In this document: one piece after another, positions 27,738 through 36,634 of the stretch | Layout: each line of letters begins with the position of its first letter | Numbering within the stretch: the stretch's first letter is position 1 | NCBI GenBank assembly: GCA_002148405.1 | Contig: MUGG01000112.1 | Coordinates: 25,745 to 89,744 of the forward strand | From: Alkalinema sp. CACIAM 70d | Lineage (GTDB): Bacteria; Cyanobacteriota; Cyanobacteriia; Leptolyngbyales; Leptolyngbyaceae | DNA length: 64,000 bases | Direction: 5' to 3' | Notes under the pieces: model-generated | Database searches by the model: none | What the model was told of the DNA's origin: nothing | Seen by the model: the letters and a program-made list of their open reading frames with translations, nothing else | Position numbers and translations under genes: made by a program

Positions 27738-28814
27738 CTACAGCAAATCTTGATAGGCTGGATTTTCCTGCAAAGTCTTCAAAATGGCTTTGATTTCCTG
27801 GGTGCGATCTTTTTTCACAATTAGCGTTACTTTGCCATCTCGCACAATCACGGTGTCTTCTAGCCCGATCGTCACAATCAGATCATCCTCTTGGGTCGCG
27901 TAGAATAATGCGCCGCGTGTATCTAAACCCACATGCTGCGCCAATTCAACATTGGGATTCTCACTTTTCAGCAGCCGTTCGATCGCGCCCCAATCCCCCA
28001 GATCATCCCAACCAAAGGTGACGGGGAGCACGCAAGCCCGTTGGGTTTTTTCCATCAACGCATAGTCGATGCTTTTTTTCGGCACTTCAGCGTAGGCAGC
28101 AGTTCCCTCGGCTTCTAACGGTTTGACAATTTCCGGCGCGTGCTGGCGGAGTTCTTGCAGCGCAGTTTTAGCCTGAAAGACAAACATGCCCGCATTCCAG
28201 CTAAAGCAACCTTGCTGAATAAAGTCCTCAGCAGTGGCCCGATCGGGTTTTTCCGTAAAGCGCACGACTTGGTTCGCGGGATAGGTATTGCCCGTAGCGG
28301 CCTCGTACTGGGCGATCGGCTTACCTTGCTCAATATAGCCGTAGCCCGTCGAAGCATAGGTCGGTTGGATCCCCAAGGTGACAATCGCCGACTCTTGCAA
28401 CGCCAAATGCTGGGCTGCCAGCAGCGTTTCCGCAAAGCGATCGGGATCTTCAATCCAATGATCCGCTGGGAAAAAGCCGACAACTGCTTGATCTCCGTAG
28501 CGTTTAGCCACTTCCAGCGTACTCCACGCCACCGCTGGAGCCGTATCCCGCCCTTCCGGCTCCACCAGCAAATTTTCGGGCGGCAAATCGGGCAACTGTT
28601 CCCGCACCCCATCCGCCAAGTGCGACGCCGTCACGACCCAGAGGTTTTCCCAGCCTTGGGCCGGCTTGAGTAGGCGGTAGGCAGTGGTTTGTAGGAGGCT
28701 TTCACCACTGCCGTCTAGGCTGAGAAACTGCTTGGGACGATGCTTCCGACTGAGGGGCCAGAAACGCTCACCCTTTCCACCAGCTAAAATTACGGAAATT
28801 AGGGGTTGGGTCAT
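27738..28814 (-). CDS. manC: Mannose-1-phosphate guanylyltransferase
   Basis: A 358-residue protein. Seen: the nucleotide-binding start VILAGGKGERFWPLSRKHRP with KQFLSL (residues 8-32), VEPEGRDTAPAVAW, GFFPADHWI and FTEKPD, all hallmarks of GDP-mannose pyrophosphorylases. The C-terminal isomerase domain of bifunctional ManC/CpsB enzymes is absent, so this is the short monofunctional form. It makes GDP-mannose, the donor for mannose and fucose in surface polysaccharides. The upstream side opens to a 1 kb gene-free region. Confidence 0.93.
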   Translation of the reverse strand: MTQPLISVILAGGKGERFWPLSRKHRPKQFLSLDGSGESLLQTTAYRLLKPAQGWENLWVVTASHLADGVREQLPDLPPENLLVEPEGRDTAPAVAWSTLEVAKRYGDQAVVGFFPADHWIEDPDRFAETLLAAQHLALQESAIVTLGIQPTYASTGYGYIEQGKPIAQYEAATGNTYPANQVVRFTEKPDRATAEDFIQQGCFSWNAGMFVFQAKTALQELRQHAPEIVKPLEAEGTAAYAEVPKKSIDYALMEKTQRACVLPVTFGWDDLGDWGAIERLLKSENPNVELAQHVGLDTRGALFYATQEDDLIVTIGLEDTVIVRDGKVTLIVKKDRTQEIKAILKTLQENPAYQDLL

Positions 28815-29868
28815 AGTTAGTCAACGTTACGTTGCAAAATTAATAAATTGGGCAGGGCATGGGACACAAACAGCCTAAAACCCATCACGGGGATTCAGCC
28901 GTGGATTCAGCATCTCCTTATAGATTTAACATCCTCAAGATTCGGGCGCAGTCAGGATGTGCACCCCCAATTCGCCCCCTATCTTAGGAAAGACTTGAGC
29001 CGTGCACCTAGCAAACACTGGATATTTAATGATTTTTCCTAGGTTTTCGCATCTTACGATCGATGCATGAAGGATGCATGAAGATTGGGGAAAGATTAAT
29101 TGTGAAAAAGACAAAATATTATTCTACAGCTAGATTTTATTCCCCAGTTAGAAATCCGTCAGTCAATCAGTTACATAGCCCGTCAGATATATAGTTCATC
29201 TGAGTTCTAAGGTCTTTGTCCTTAAGATTGCCCTTCTGGCCTCTGGGAATCTCGCTGGAGCCATTCCGTTAAGAGAATTGGGAACTTGAAGCAGATCACT
29301 GAGGTAGATCACTGAGGCGGACACCGAGAAAAAGCACTGGGGTCGTGACGATCGTTCATGGCCTTAAGACCTGTGGCTCAAAATCTACAGCTCAAAGCAA
29401 CCGATCCTGAAAGCAACCGATCGTGATAGGGTAACAGCCTTGAGGGACAGCAACATTCAAATTTGAGGCTGCACCGACGGTAAACCTAACGTTTACTAGT
29501 TTTTACTAGTTGCTTACTAGTTACTAGGTAGCTTAGTAGCTGCTGAAGATAGGAAGCCTTACAGAAACTTTCCGGTTAAAACCCCGTCTAGCTCGTTGTC
29601 CGGATCAATGCCTCCCACTGGGGAATTTTCTTTACAGGCAAAACATTCATAAGCACGACGCTGTTGAATTGCCCAGGTGAATTGCCCAGGTGAATTGCCC
29701 AAGTGAATTGCTCAGATGAATTGCTTAGACAGTTTGCTGGAGAAGCGATCGGATCTCAAAGTTCAAGATAGTTCTAAAGAAATTCGTTAGGATTGACAGG
29801 GTTGCTCCGTCAGATACGTTGGATTGGATACGTTGGATACGTCGGATACGCTAGATCTTCAATGTGGT
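28815..29868. other. Repeat-rich 1 kb region without genes
   Basis: No credible gene lies between the divergent manC and LCP genes. It holds a dense set of small direct repeats: gatgcatgaag twice (about 29061-29083), a 13-bp agatcactgaggt pair (29293-29318), a 16-bp aaagcaaccgatc pair (about 29395-29425), tactagt motifs (29495-29535), a five-copy array (29666-29730) and a 9-bp ggatacgtt series (29828-29852). Promoters of both genes must lie here. Confidence 0.6.
29666..29730. repeat. 13-bp tandem repeat, five copies
   Basis: Units start at 29666, 29679, 29692, 29705 and 29718. The first two are identical (gaattgcccaggt) and the rest drift progressively (caagt, ctcagat, cttagac endings). The graded decay suggests growth from one end or ageing of older copies. 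Confidence 0.95.
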
Positions 29869-31278
29869 ATGAGGCTTGTGAAACCATTGGCGAACCATTC
29901 ATCCTCTCAATCTCGTTCTAATCGAGGAAATTCCAACCCATTTGCTCGGAAAACTAGCTCGTCGTCCATGGTTCCTAAATGGCGCTCCCCCCTGACTCAA
30001 TCCATTGTGCAAGGACTGTCATTAATCCTCACAGCCGTGGCCGCCGCTGGAGCTGGATCCTTTCTGGCTGTCACGATGCCGCTTCCAGGTGCTATTTCGC
30101 CCCATGAGGGGCAACGCCTGCTAGGAGATCTGATCAAAAGTGGTTTTCAGTACCAAATTACCCGCCCCGTGACAGTACTGGTGATGGGGATCGATCGGGT
30201 GCCAGATGCCAAGGATGGCAGCGATAGCATTTTTTCTGGCCGCAGCGACACCATGCTCCTTCTGCGCATTGACCCGGATCAGCAAACTGTCAACTTGCTC
30301 TCCATTCCTCGGGATACCCAAGTGGACATTCCGGGCGTTGGGGTCACCAAAATTAACCAAGCTAACGCCAGCGGGGGGCCGGCTTTAGCCAAAAGGGTCG
30401 TTAGCCAGACCTTGAACAGTATTGAAGTCGATCGCTATGTGCGGATCAGTACCGATGCCTTTAAGGAACTGGTGGATCAGTTGGGGGGGGTCAAGGTTTA
30501 CGTCCCTGAAGACATGTCCTACCAAGACAAAACCCAAAAACTTTTCATTGACCTTAAGAAAGGTTGGCAAACCTTGGATGGCGACCAAGCAGAACAGTTT
30601 GCCCGCTTTCGCCACGATAACTTTGGGGACATTGGCCGGGTTCAGCGGCAGCAGACGTTACTAAAAGCACTGCGATCGCAGATTAGTTCGCCCTTGGTAT
30701 TTCCCCGTGTTCCAGGCATTTTGAGCACGATGCAAAAGTACATCGACACCAACCTCAGCTTCGAGGAAATGCTAGCCTTGGTCAACTTCGGCCTTAAATT
30801 AGATCAAAAAAACGTCAAGATGGTGATGCTGCCAGGACGATTTAGTGGGCCTAACGAATTTCGCGCCAGTTACTGGATTATGAATGAGGCTGGACGCGAT
30901 CGGGTGATGAAGCAGTACTTCGATCAAGGTACTAGCACCTCCGAGGAAACTTCGATCGCCAGCCTACGCATTGCCGTTCAAAATGCCTCCAGCAACCCCG
31001 AAGCGGGCAAAGAGGTGATTGGTGAATTGCTCCAGTTGGGTTATACCAACGTTTTTGCGATCGACCCTTGGTCTGAGACCCAACAGCAAACCCAAATTAT
31101 TGTGCAAGGTGGCCAATTGGAGTCTGCGGAAACGCTGAAAAAGATGCTACAGCTTGGCTCCGTGGAAGCTAGTTCCACGGGGGATTTGGAGTCTGATTTA
31201 ACGCTTCGGATTGGGGAAGATTGGAATTCCCACAAGACCACAGCCTCAGGTTCAGATAATGCTAGCAAATCCCGTTAA
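29869..31278 (+). CDS. LytR-CpsA-Psr (LCP) family protein
   Basis: 469 residues from ATG 29869. A TTG 45 bases earlier is in frame, but its codons only read the 9-bp repeat (DTLDTSDTLD). Seen: a cytoplasmic Ser-rich N-terminus, one membrane span (about 48-72), the LCP core with VTVLVMGIDRVP, SGRSDTMLLLRIDP, LLSIPRDTQVDIPG, TKINQANASGG, GGVKVYVPEDM and ARFRHDNFGDIGRVQRQQ, then a LytR_C domain (about 370-435: LRIAVQNASSNPEAGKEVIG). Role: transfers lipid-linked glycopolymers to the cell wall from the periplasmic face. The key Arg and Asp residues are present. Confidence 0.92.
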   Translation: MRLVKPLANHSSSQSRSNRGNSNPFARKTSSSSMVPKWRSPLTQSIVQGLSLILTAVAAAGAGSFLAVTMPLPGAISPHEGQRLLGDLIKSGFQYQITRPVTVLVMGIDRVPDAKDGSDSIFSGRSDTMLLLRIDPDQQTVNLLSIPRDTQVDIPGVGVTKINQANASGGPALAKRVVSQTLNSIEVDRYVRISTDAFKELVDQLGGVKVYVPEDMSYQDKTQKLFIDLKKGWQTLDGDQAEQFARFRHDNFGDIGRVQRQQTLLKALRSQISSPLVFPRVPGILSTMQKYIDTNLSFEEMLALVNFGLKLDQKNVKMVMLPGRFSGPNEFRASYWIMNEAGRDRVMKQYFDQGTSTSEETSIASLRIAVQNASSNPEAGKEVIGELLQLGYTNVFAIDPWSETQQQTQIIVQGGQLESAETLKKMLQLGSVEASSTGDLESDLTLRIGEDWNSHKTTASGSDNASKSR

Positions 31279-31352
31279 CGGAGAACACGGAGAACTCCTC
31301 AGGCCGCCGGAAATTCCCGCCATAATGAAAGCAGCATGTTTCGAGGGTAACC

Positions 31353-31931
31353 ATGTCTCGTACTCACTCTTTCGCTGAAGTTTTCGCGGGCTTTTCTTCG
31401 GGTAATGGCTTCTTGTCTGGGCGCTCATGGTTCCATCGCCTCCTGATTGCAGGGGTAATTTTTCTGTTAGCGATCGCCCTTGTTTTACTAGACGGCAGAT
31501 CGTTGGCCCTGGCCCAATCCAAAACCATCAATTACTCCAGCACGGATCTAACAGGCCGAGACTTCTCCAAGGAAGATTTGGAAGGGGCAGTCTTTGTGGG
31601 CGCAGAGCTGCGTAATGCCATCTTTCAAGGTGCAAACCTTAAGGGAGCGATGTTTACGAAAGCCAATTTGTTAGGGGCTGACCTCAGCAATGCTGACTTG
31701 ACCGATGCTCTCCTCGATCGGGTGACGTTCTACAAAGCCAATTTGCACAATGCCGTCTTAACGGGAGCAACAATGACTTTGACCATTATGGATGAAGCGG
31801 ATGTAACCAATGCCGACTTTACCGATGCCATCGTCGATCGCTATGTCGTGAAACAGTTGTGCGATCGAGCTACGGGCAAAAATCCTATCACAGGGGTCGA
31901 TACAAGGGAGAGTTTGGGTTGTCGTGAATAG
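31353..31931 (+). CDS. Exported pentapeptide-repeat protein
   Basis: 192 residues. A long signal peptide (LLIAGVIFLLAIALVLLDG, cleavage probably after SLALA near residue 54) is followed by about 14 pentapeptides of the A(D/N)LxX type from TDLTGRDFSKEDLEGAVF to VTNADFTDAI (about 62-160). It ends with a two-Cys tail (KQLCDR and LGCRE) that could form a disulfide. Related cyanobacterial proteins are thylakoid-lumen or periplasmic right-handed beta helices of unknown function. It lies 74 bp after the LCP gene and may share its transcript. Confidence 0.88.
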   Translation: MSRTHSFAEVFAGFSSGNGFLSGRSWFHRLLIAGVIFLLAIALVLLDGRSLALAQSKTINYSSTDLTGRDFSKEDLEGAVFVGAELRNAIFQGANLKGAMFTKANLLGADLSNADLTDALLDRVTFYKANLHNAVLTGATMTLTIMDEADVTNADFTDAIVDRYVVKQLCDRATGKNPITGVDTRESLGCRE

Positions 31932-32748
31932 CAGAGGGCTCAAATTCTAGTACACGAAATTATAGTAGGGAGATATACTGTTTAAAGGTACGAAAATCAA
32001 TGCTTAAAGAAGATATTTTCAAGATATGAATTAATACGGATTATTTACTGAGAAATTGCCTGTTTTCCCCAAAAAACTCGCTTCATCATTCTAATAGTTA
32101 TGTTCTCTAATTGTTTCATTATCAACAAAGTTGATTTATTCATTAAATAGCACTGATTTAAGTCTAGTTTGACAGCTGAGTTCCTTGACCAGTTGGACTC
32201 TGGTAATACCAGTTTTACCCTATGTCAATACCATTCATTCATCAGTTGATTCAGATATCATTCCCTTGCTTCGATCGATCATTGATTAAAAATAATAGGG
32301 GGGCATTCCTCCCAACATTCTTAATTCCCTCCTATCAGTCTTGGTAGTCATCAATTGCTTTAGAGGTCAGAAAGGCGATTTAAGCAAGTTGCGTTGAACA
32401 TCCGCAACTTAGGGTCACTTATACGGGGTGAAAGTCAATCTATTTAAGACACTCACAGAAGAACCCAACTCAAGAAATTAACTGAAGAAATTAAAAGTTA
32501 AACCTAAAAATTACCCAGTTAGAAGTTACAACCAAATTAGAATTTTCAGTTTGCGGACTGTTTCGCACTTGATTAATTCACTAGGAAGAAACTTGTACTG
32601 AACTTTAGAAGGACTTTATCGAGGTGTGATAAGGTTTACTAATCTCTATCGACAGCTGATGTATCGATTGCACCATTAATTGATCGTCGGCTTCCCCCCA
32701 TGTTTTCAGGGAGTGCAAGTCGTCTCTTGAAGGAGTGTGCTAGTAATC
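31932..32748. other. Gene-free 800-bp region before the MarR gene
   Basis: AT-rich DNA with no credible coding region. An 8-bp inverted repeat, aagttgcg with cgcaactt (32386-32410), could form a stable stem in RNA. A long leader or an unrecognised small RNA is possible, but no known RNA family was identified. Confidence 0.45.
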
Positions 32749-33267
32749 ATGATGATGACAGAACGTGCAGAGGATTTAGCCGTCGATCATTCGACTCGGG
32801 ACTTGACAGATTCAAAGCAAGGACATAGATTTCCCTTTATGGCTGTTCTACGCGAATTAGTAAGAACCTATCAAGCGTTTTGCATTGTTGATGAGCCCCA
32901 TATTCGATCGCTGGGTTTAACATCTCCCCAATTTGATGTGATCTGCACCCTAGGCAATACCGAAGGCATGATGATGCACGAGCTAGCGGCTAAAACGTTA
33001 GTCACAAAGGGAACCCTTACAGGAATTGTCGATCGGCTGGAAGCCAAAGGTTTGGTGCGCCGTGAAGTTCCTCCGAACAATCGTCGCTGCTTTATCGTTA
33101 AGTTAACCCAAGAGGGTGACCGTGTTTTTCAGCGCGTGTTTCCGGAACACATGATGTTCTTGAAAGAGCGGTTCGACCAATTGAATGAAGCCGACTTGGC
33201 AGGCATTACTTCCGCATTACAAAAGTTACGATCGATTTTTCAGCCGATCGATGCAGCCCAAGATTAA
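32749..33267 (+). CDS. MarR family transcriptional regulator
   Basis: 172 residues from the first ATG of an ATGATGATG run, with gaaggag about 15-20 bases upstream. The second or third ATG would space better. Seen: a winged helix with LTSPQFDVICTLGNTEGMMM, HELAAKTLVTKGTLTGIVDR and LEAKGLVRREVPPNNRRCFI (about 55-118), then VKLTQEGDRVF and C-terminal dimerisation helices. The ligand and targets are unknown. The convergent neighbour is DUF3370, and no obvious target operon is divergent from it. Confidence 0.9.
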   Translation: MMMTERAEDLAVDHSTRDLTDSKQGHRFPFMAVLRELVRTYQAFCIVDEPHIRSLGLTSPQFDVICTLGNTEGMMMHELAAKTLVTKGTLTGIVDRLEAKGLVRREVPPNNRRCFIVKLTQEGDRVFQRVFPEHMMFLKERFDQLNEADLAGITSALQKLRSIFQPIDAAQD

Positions 33268-33362
33268 TGATTGGGTCAGTCTACAATCAACTAATTGATT
33301 GATAACACGAACTTTCATTAAACATCATTTGTCAGTCAGGATGCAGGAAGCCAATAACTGAG

Positions 33363-34715
33363 TTAATTCCCATTGAGGGTTTGCACGGTAATAACCTGCG
33401 GGGGCGTCGCGTCGGGAGGATAGAGAAAATCAAACTGAACCAAACGCCGTTCCTGCGATCGTAAATTCATGAGGATCAGGGGTTCCCCAGCCTGTCCACG
33501 GCGTTGCACCAAATGAACATCTCGCAATTGCGGTAATCCATCATCATCGGTATAGCGAAGACGCACCGCTCCCCGGAAAAAGACCTGTCGAGGGAGGGGG
33601 TCAAAAAAGCGCAAACCTTGCTGAGTATCTTCGCGTTTGAGAGGCGTTTCCACCATAATTGCAACAGCTTGCGTGCGATCGCTGGGATTCACCAAGGGCA
33701 AAGTTAGGCTATAGCGTACCGTGTAATTGCCGTGGGATTGGTAGGCAGTATCGGGATAGCGAACCCGCATTTTAGCGCTTTGATTTTGCTGAGTCCCTAG
33801 GGTGCCACGATTCAGCAAGCTGAGGCCATAGGAAAACGTATTTCCGGGTTGAGGGATCGTTAAAGTTGTCTGACCTGGATCGGTAATAAGCCCTTTCCAT
33901 TCTGTGCCCAAAGATACCCCCGCGACTCGACCGTAGATCACTTGCCCCGTGGTTTGCTCGATCGGCGTGGGAACCCGATCTCGGGGAGTGGAGAGCTCAC
34001 CTGTTTGGAGTAGATCAGCCCATTCTGCCAAGGTAGGAGGCCGTTCTTGGCCATTGGCATCATCCTTTGCAAACAATGCCATGCTAGCGAGATAAACAGG
34101 CCCTGTACTGCGTAATTTCAGGAGACTCGATCGACCATTTAAGGGAGGATTTAAGGTTTTCACCGGAATGGGCAGATTCATCAACAGTTGACTCTCACCC
34201 GGTGCCAAAGTCAGCGTCGGTGGAAAAATGTCTTGGCGTTTACCTCTCAAGATATCTTGGGTAATGCGACTACCAGGCCCAGAATAGACATTACCTTCGG
34301 GCGTATTGACGTAAGCTGGCAGATCGATGAAAGGTGCATCGGGCTGACTTAGGTAGCTCGCGGCTTGCAACACATCGATCGTGACCGGTTGGGAACCTGG
34401 ATTTTGCACCAAAATTCCCAGATACAGGGTACGCAGGTTGTCGGGCGTGCCTTTGGCAATGTGATGGGCAAACAGGTCAAAGCGACCGGAAAAGGCGTAG
34501 TTTAAATGCGCTTCAGGGACGCGCTTACCCGCTTTTGGAAAGGTCGATAGAAGAATGCCTTCCTTCAGCACCAGTTCTGGACTATTACTGTTAAAAACAG
34601 GCGTTTCATCTAGGTGTCCCGGCAAACTCCGCATTTCCTGAGGCCGCAAAATTTCCTGAGGGGCGGGGGCAGGGGTTGCTTGGGCCACGATCAGACCTGA
34701 AAGAAAAGACAGCAT
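33363..34715 (-). CDS. DUF3370 family exported protein
   Basis: 450 residues from ATG 34715 (MLSFLSGLIVAQA), which gives a short export signal ending AQA. A frame to 34775 would place Cys-rich residues before it. Seen: EILRPQEMRSLPGHLDETPVFNSNSPE at the mature N-terminus, then beta-rich stretches (GRFDLFAHHIAKG, TLYLGILVQNPG, FSYGLSLLNRGTLG, NYTVRYSLTLPL). The match is to DUF3370, a family of predicted periplasmic or outer-surface proteins restricted to cyanobacteria. Function is unknown. Confidence 0.82.
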   Translation of the reverse strand: MLSFLSGLIVAQATPAPAPQEILRPQEMRSLPGHLDETPVFNSNSPELVLKEGILLSTFPKAGKRVPEAHLNYAFSGRFDLFAHHIAKGTPDNLRTLYLGILVQNPGSQPVTIDVLQAASYLSQPDAPFIDLPAYVNTPEGNVYSGPGSRITQDILRGKRQDIFPPTLTLAPGESQLLMNLPIPVKTLNPPLNGRSSLLKLRSTGPVYLASMALFAKDDANGQERPPTLAEWADLLQTGELSTPRDRVPTPIEQTTGQVIYGRVAGVSLGTEWKGLITDPGQTTLTIPQPGNTFSYGLSLLNRGTLGTQQNQSAKMRVRYPDTAYQSHGNYTVRYSLTLPLVNPSDRTQAVAIMVETPLKREDTQQGLRFFDPLPRQVFFRGAVRLRYTDDDGLPQLRDVHLVQRRGQAGEPLILMNLRSQERRLVQFDFLYPPDATPPQVITVQTLNGN

Positions 34716-35035
34716 AGACTCGACTGGGAGAACACATCCACAATACACATCTACAATACACCCCACAATACCCAACGCAAGACAGGAAAATCAATCGATC
34801 GTATGATTAACCCGATCGAGCTACTGACTGTCGGAATCGTTGGAAGGCTCAAGGGAGAACTATTGCTAGAAAAGCCGTCAGCTCTGACCAAATCCTTTGT
34901 GAACAATTATCAACAACCCTCAAAAATCATCAACACCGCCTGAAAACGATGAACCAATATCCCAAACTGGCACAGTGGATCAGAAATTTCTTTTATCATT
35001 CCTGTAGCAGACTTTAGTTTTTGGAGTATTTTTTG

Positions 35036-35123
35036 CAGTCGCTTGCACAGTTGCTTACACAGTCGCTTACACAGTCGTTCTTGCAGTTGTTTACACAGTT
35101 ATTAGTTTACACAGTCGTTCTTG
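35036..35123. repeat. 12-bp tandem repeat, about seven copies
   Basis: The unit cagtcgcttaca and its variants begin at 35036, 35048, 35060, 35072, 35084, 35096 (expanded to 16 bp) and 35112. The higher-order block cagtcgttcttg recurs twice. The array ends 43 bp before the TIR gene start, inside its presumed promoter or leader. Confidence 0.93.
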
Positions 35124-35166
35124 CAGTTTTTACCCCTTCCCCTGTTTCGTGCTCTGGAGACCCACC

Positions 35167-36075
35167 ATGACCGACGTTTTTATCTCTTACTCCCGCAAGG
35201 ATAAGCCCTTTGTCCAGCAACTCCATGGAGCCCTAGCGCAGCAGCAACGCGATATTTGGATTGGTTGGGAAGATATTCCGATCGCCGCAGATTGGTGGCA
35301 AGCGATCGAGCGGGGTATTGAAGCTGCTAATATTTTTCTGTTTATCCTAACGCCCCACTCTATTGTTTCTACAGTGTGTAAACAAGAAATTGAACATGCT
35401 GTCCATTGCAATAAACGATTGATTCCGGTGGTTCGCGATGATCAGTTTGATGCCAGCCTAGTTCATCCTGCTCTCAGCCGCCACAACTGGCTTTTCTTTC
35501 GAGAATCCGATGATTTTCAGCAAGTGTTTAGGACGCTGACACAGACGATCGAAACGGATTGGGAACATGTGCAGCAACATACTCGGTTACTAGTTAAGGC
35601 GATCGAATGGGAACGCGATCGGGATGACAGCTTTTTACTGCGGGGTAAGGATCTAGAAGCCAGTGAGCAATGGTACGCAGAATCAGAAAATAAAGATCCC
35701 AAACCAACGGAACTTCAACATCAATATATTACTAAAAGTCGTATTGTAGAATCTGCCAATCAACGCCTTGCGGAAGTTGGGCTGCGGGCAAAACGAATTA
35801 TTCAAACCAGTACAGTAGTTTCCTTAGGAACGATAGTCGTTGCGGGGTTGACCTTATTTTTCACGGTACAGCAAGCAAGACAGGAAGTAACGCAGCTGAA
35901 CCAAGATATTGCGCGAAAGGAACTTGAAATTGATGTATTGCGAGCACAACTCTCCCGCGATACCCAAACCGTCAGCCAGGAATTAAAAAAGCTAGGATTC
36001 TCAGATGAAAAATTAAAAGTCTACAAAATTCTGAGCCCGAAGTCCTTGCCCAGGAATTTAAGCAGGCAAAATTAG
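35167..36075 (+). CDS. TIR-domain membrane protein, N-terminal part of a frameshifted gene
   Basis: 302 residues from ATG 35167. Seen: a TIR domain (1-130) with DVFISYSRKDKPFVQQL, IWIGWEDIPIAADWW, IFLFILTPHSIVS and VCKQEIEHA, the last Glu being the residue used by TIR NAD hydrolases. Then comes a helical segment with LLRGKDLEASEQWYAES and PTELQHQYITKSR, often found after TIR in cyanobacteria, one membrane span (about 221-240) and a coiled coil (243-285). The last ~15 residues (SPKSLPRNLSRQN) appear out of frame: the next frame reads SEPEVLAQEFKQAKLADD and runs into the following gene. TIR proteins act in cell-death defence or signalling; which applies here is unknown. Confidence 0.82.
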   Translation: MTDVFISYSRKDKPFVQQLHGALAQQQRDIWIGWEDIPIAADWWQAIERGIEAANIFLFILTPHSIVSTVCKQEIEHAVHCNKRLIPVVRDDQFDASLVHPALSRHNWLFFRESDDFQQVFRTLTQTIETDWEHVQQHTRLLVKAIEWERDRDDSFLLRGKDLEASEQWYAESENKDPKPTELQHQYITKSRIVESANQRLAEVGLRAKRIIQTSTVVSLGTIVVAGLTLFFTVQQARQEVTQLNQDIARKELEIDVLRAQLSRDTQTVSQELKKLGFSDEKLKVYKILSPKSLPRNLSRQN

Positions 36076-36107
36076 CCGATGATTGCTATCAAAAAACACT
36101 CAAGCAA

Positions 36108-36617
36108 TTGCAGCAACAGATTAATCCTGAACCACGATCGCCCCAAGCAATTGTCAATCAACCCAATGGGAAAGATTTGGAGGCGAAAGAGATTAAGCCC
36201 CCTTCACCCGCCCCAGCCGATTCCCCAGGAGCCCTTAAGCCCAACTCAACGACCAAACCCGTTCTGCATCGCCAACAACGTATTCAGTTACAATACACAC
36301 CCGTCGGAGTCAATGCTCAGCATTTCAAAAAGGTATTTGATAAGTTGGGGTTTGAGCAACAAATTCAGCCAGTATCCCCCTCTAGTCAAATACCGAATAC
36401 GATTTTGTATGGCTCTCAGGTTAGTCTTGAGGATGTCAAAATTGTGGCCTTTGCATTTATTCGCGCAGGGATAGTTTTACGATCGATTCAACCGTTACCG
36501 AATGGTGTTCCCAATAAAGAAACCTCTTTCATTAAGGTAGTCGCAGATCAACAATTTCAGGACGCAGAACCCTTGAAGGTTAATCAAATCCTACAGGCAG
36601 GGTTCCCCTTGCCCTAG
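36108..36617 (+). CDS. C-terminal part of the TIR protein in the -1 frame
   Basis: The frame is open from 36009, and no ATG occurs, only a TTG at 36108, so it is unlikely to be translated alone. Residues upstream of the TTG (EVLAQEFKQAKLADDCYQK) continue the coiled coil of the TIR gene, which supports a single ancestral protein of about 480 residues. A Pro-rich linker is followed by a ~110-residue domain (IQLQYTPVGVNAQHFKKVFD, ILYGSQVSLEDVKIVAFAFI, GIVLRSIQPLP) of unknown family. Either one base was lost between about 36009 and 36040 or ribosomes shift there. No classic slippery heptamer was found. Confidence 0.6.
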   Translation: MQQQINPEPRSPQAIVNQPNGKDLEAKEIKPPSPAPADSPGALKPNSTTKPVLHRQQRIQLQYTPVGVNAQHFKKVFDKLGFEQQIQPVSPSSQIPNTILYGSQVSLEDVKIVAFAFIRAGIVLRSIQPLPNGVPNKETSFIKVVADQQFQDAEPLKVNQILQAGFPLP

Positions 36618-36634
36618 TGCTTAGTCAGGGAACG

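Noticed and set aside
29666..29730. Possible CRISPR array
   Set aside because: The units are directly adjacent with no spacers, and no cas genes are present; the same holds for the other arrays.
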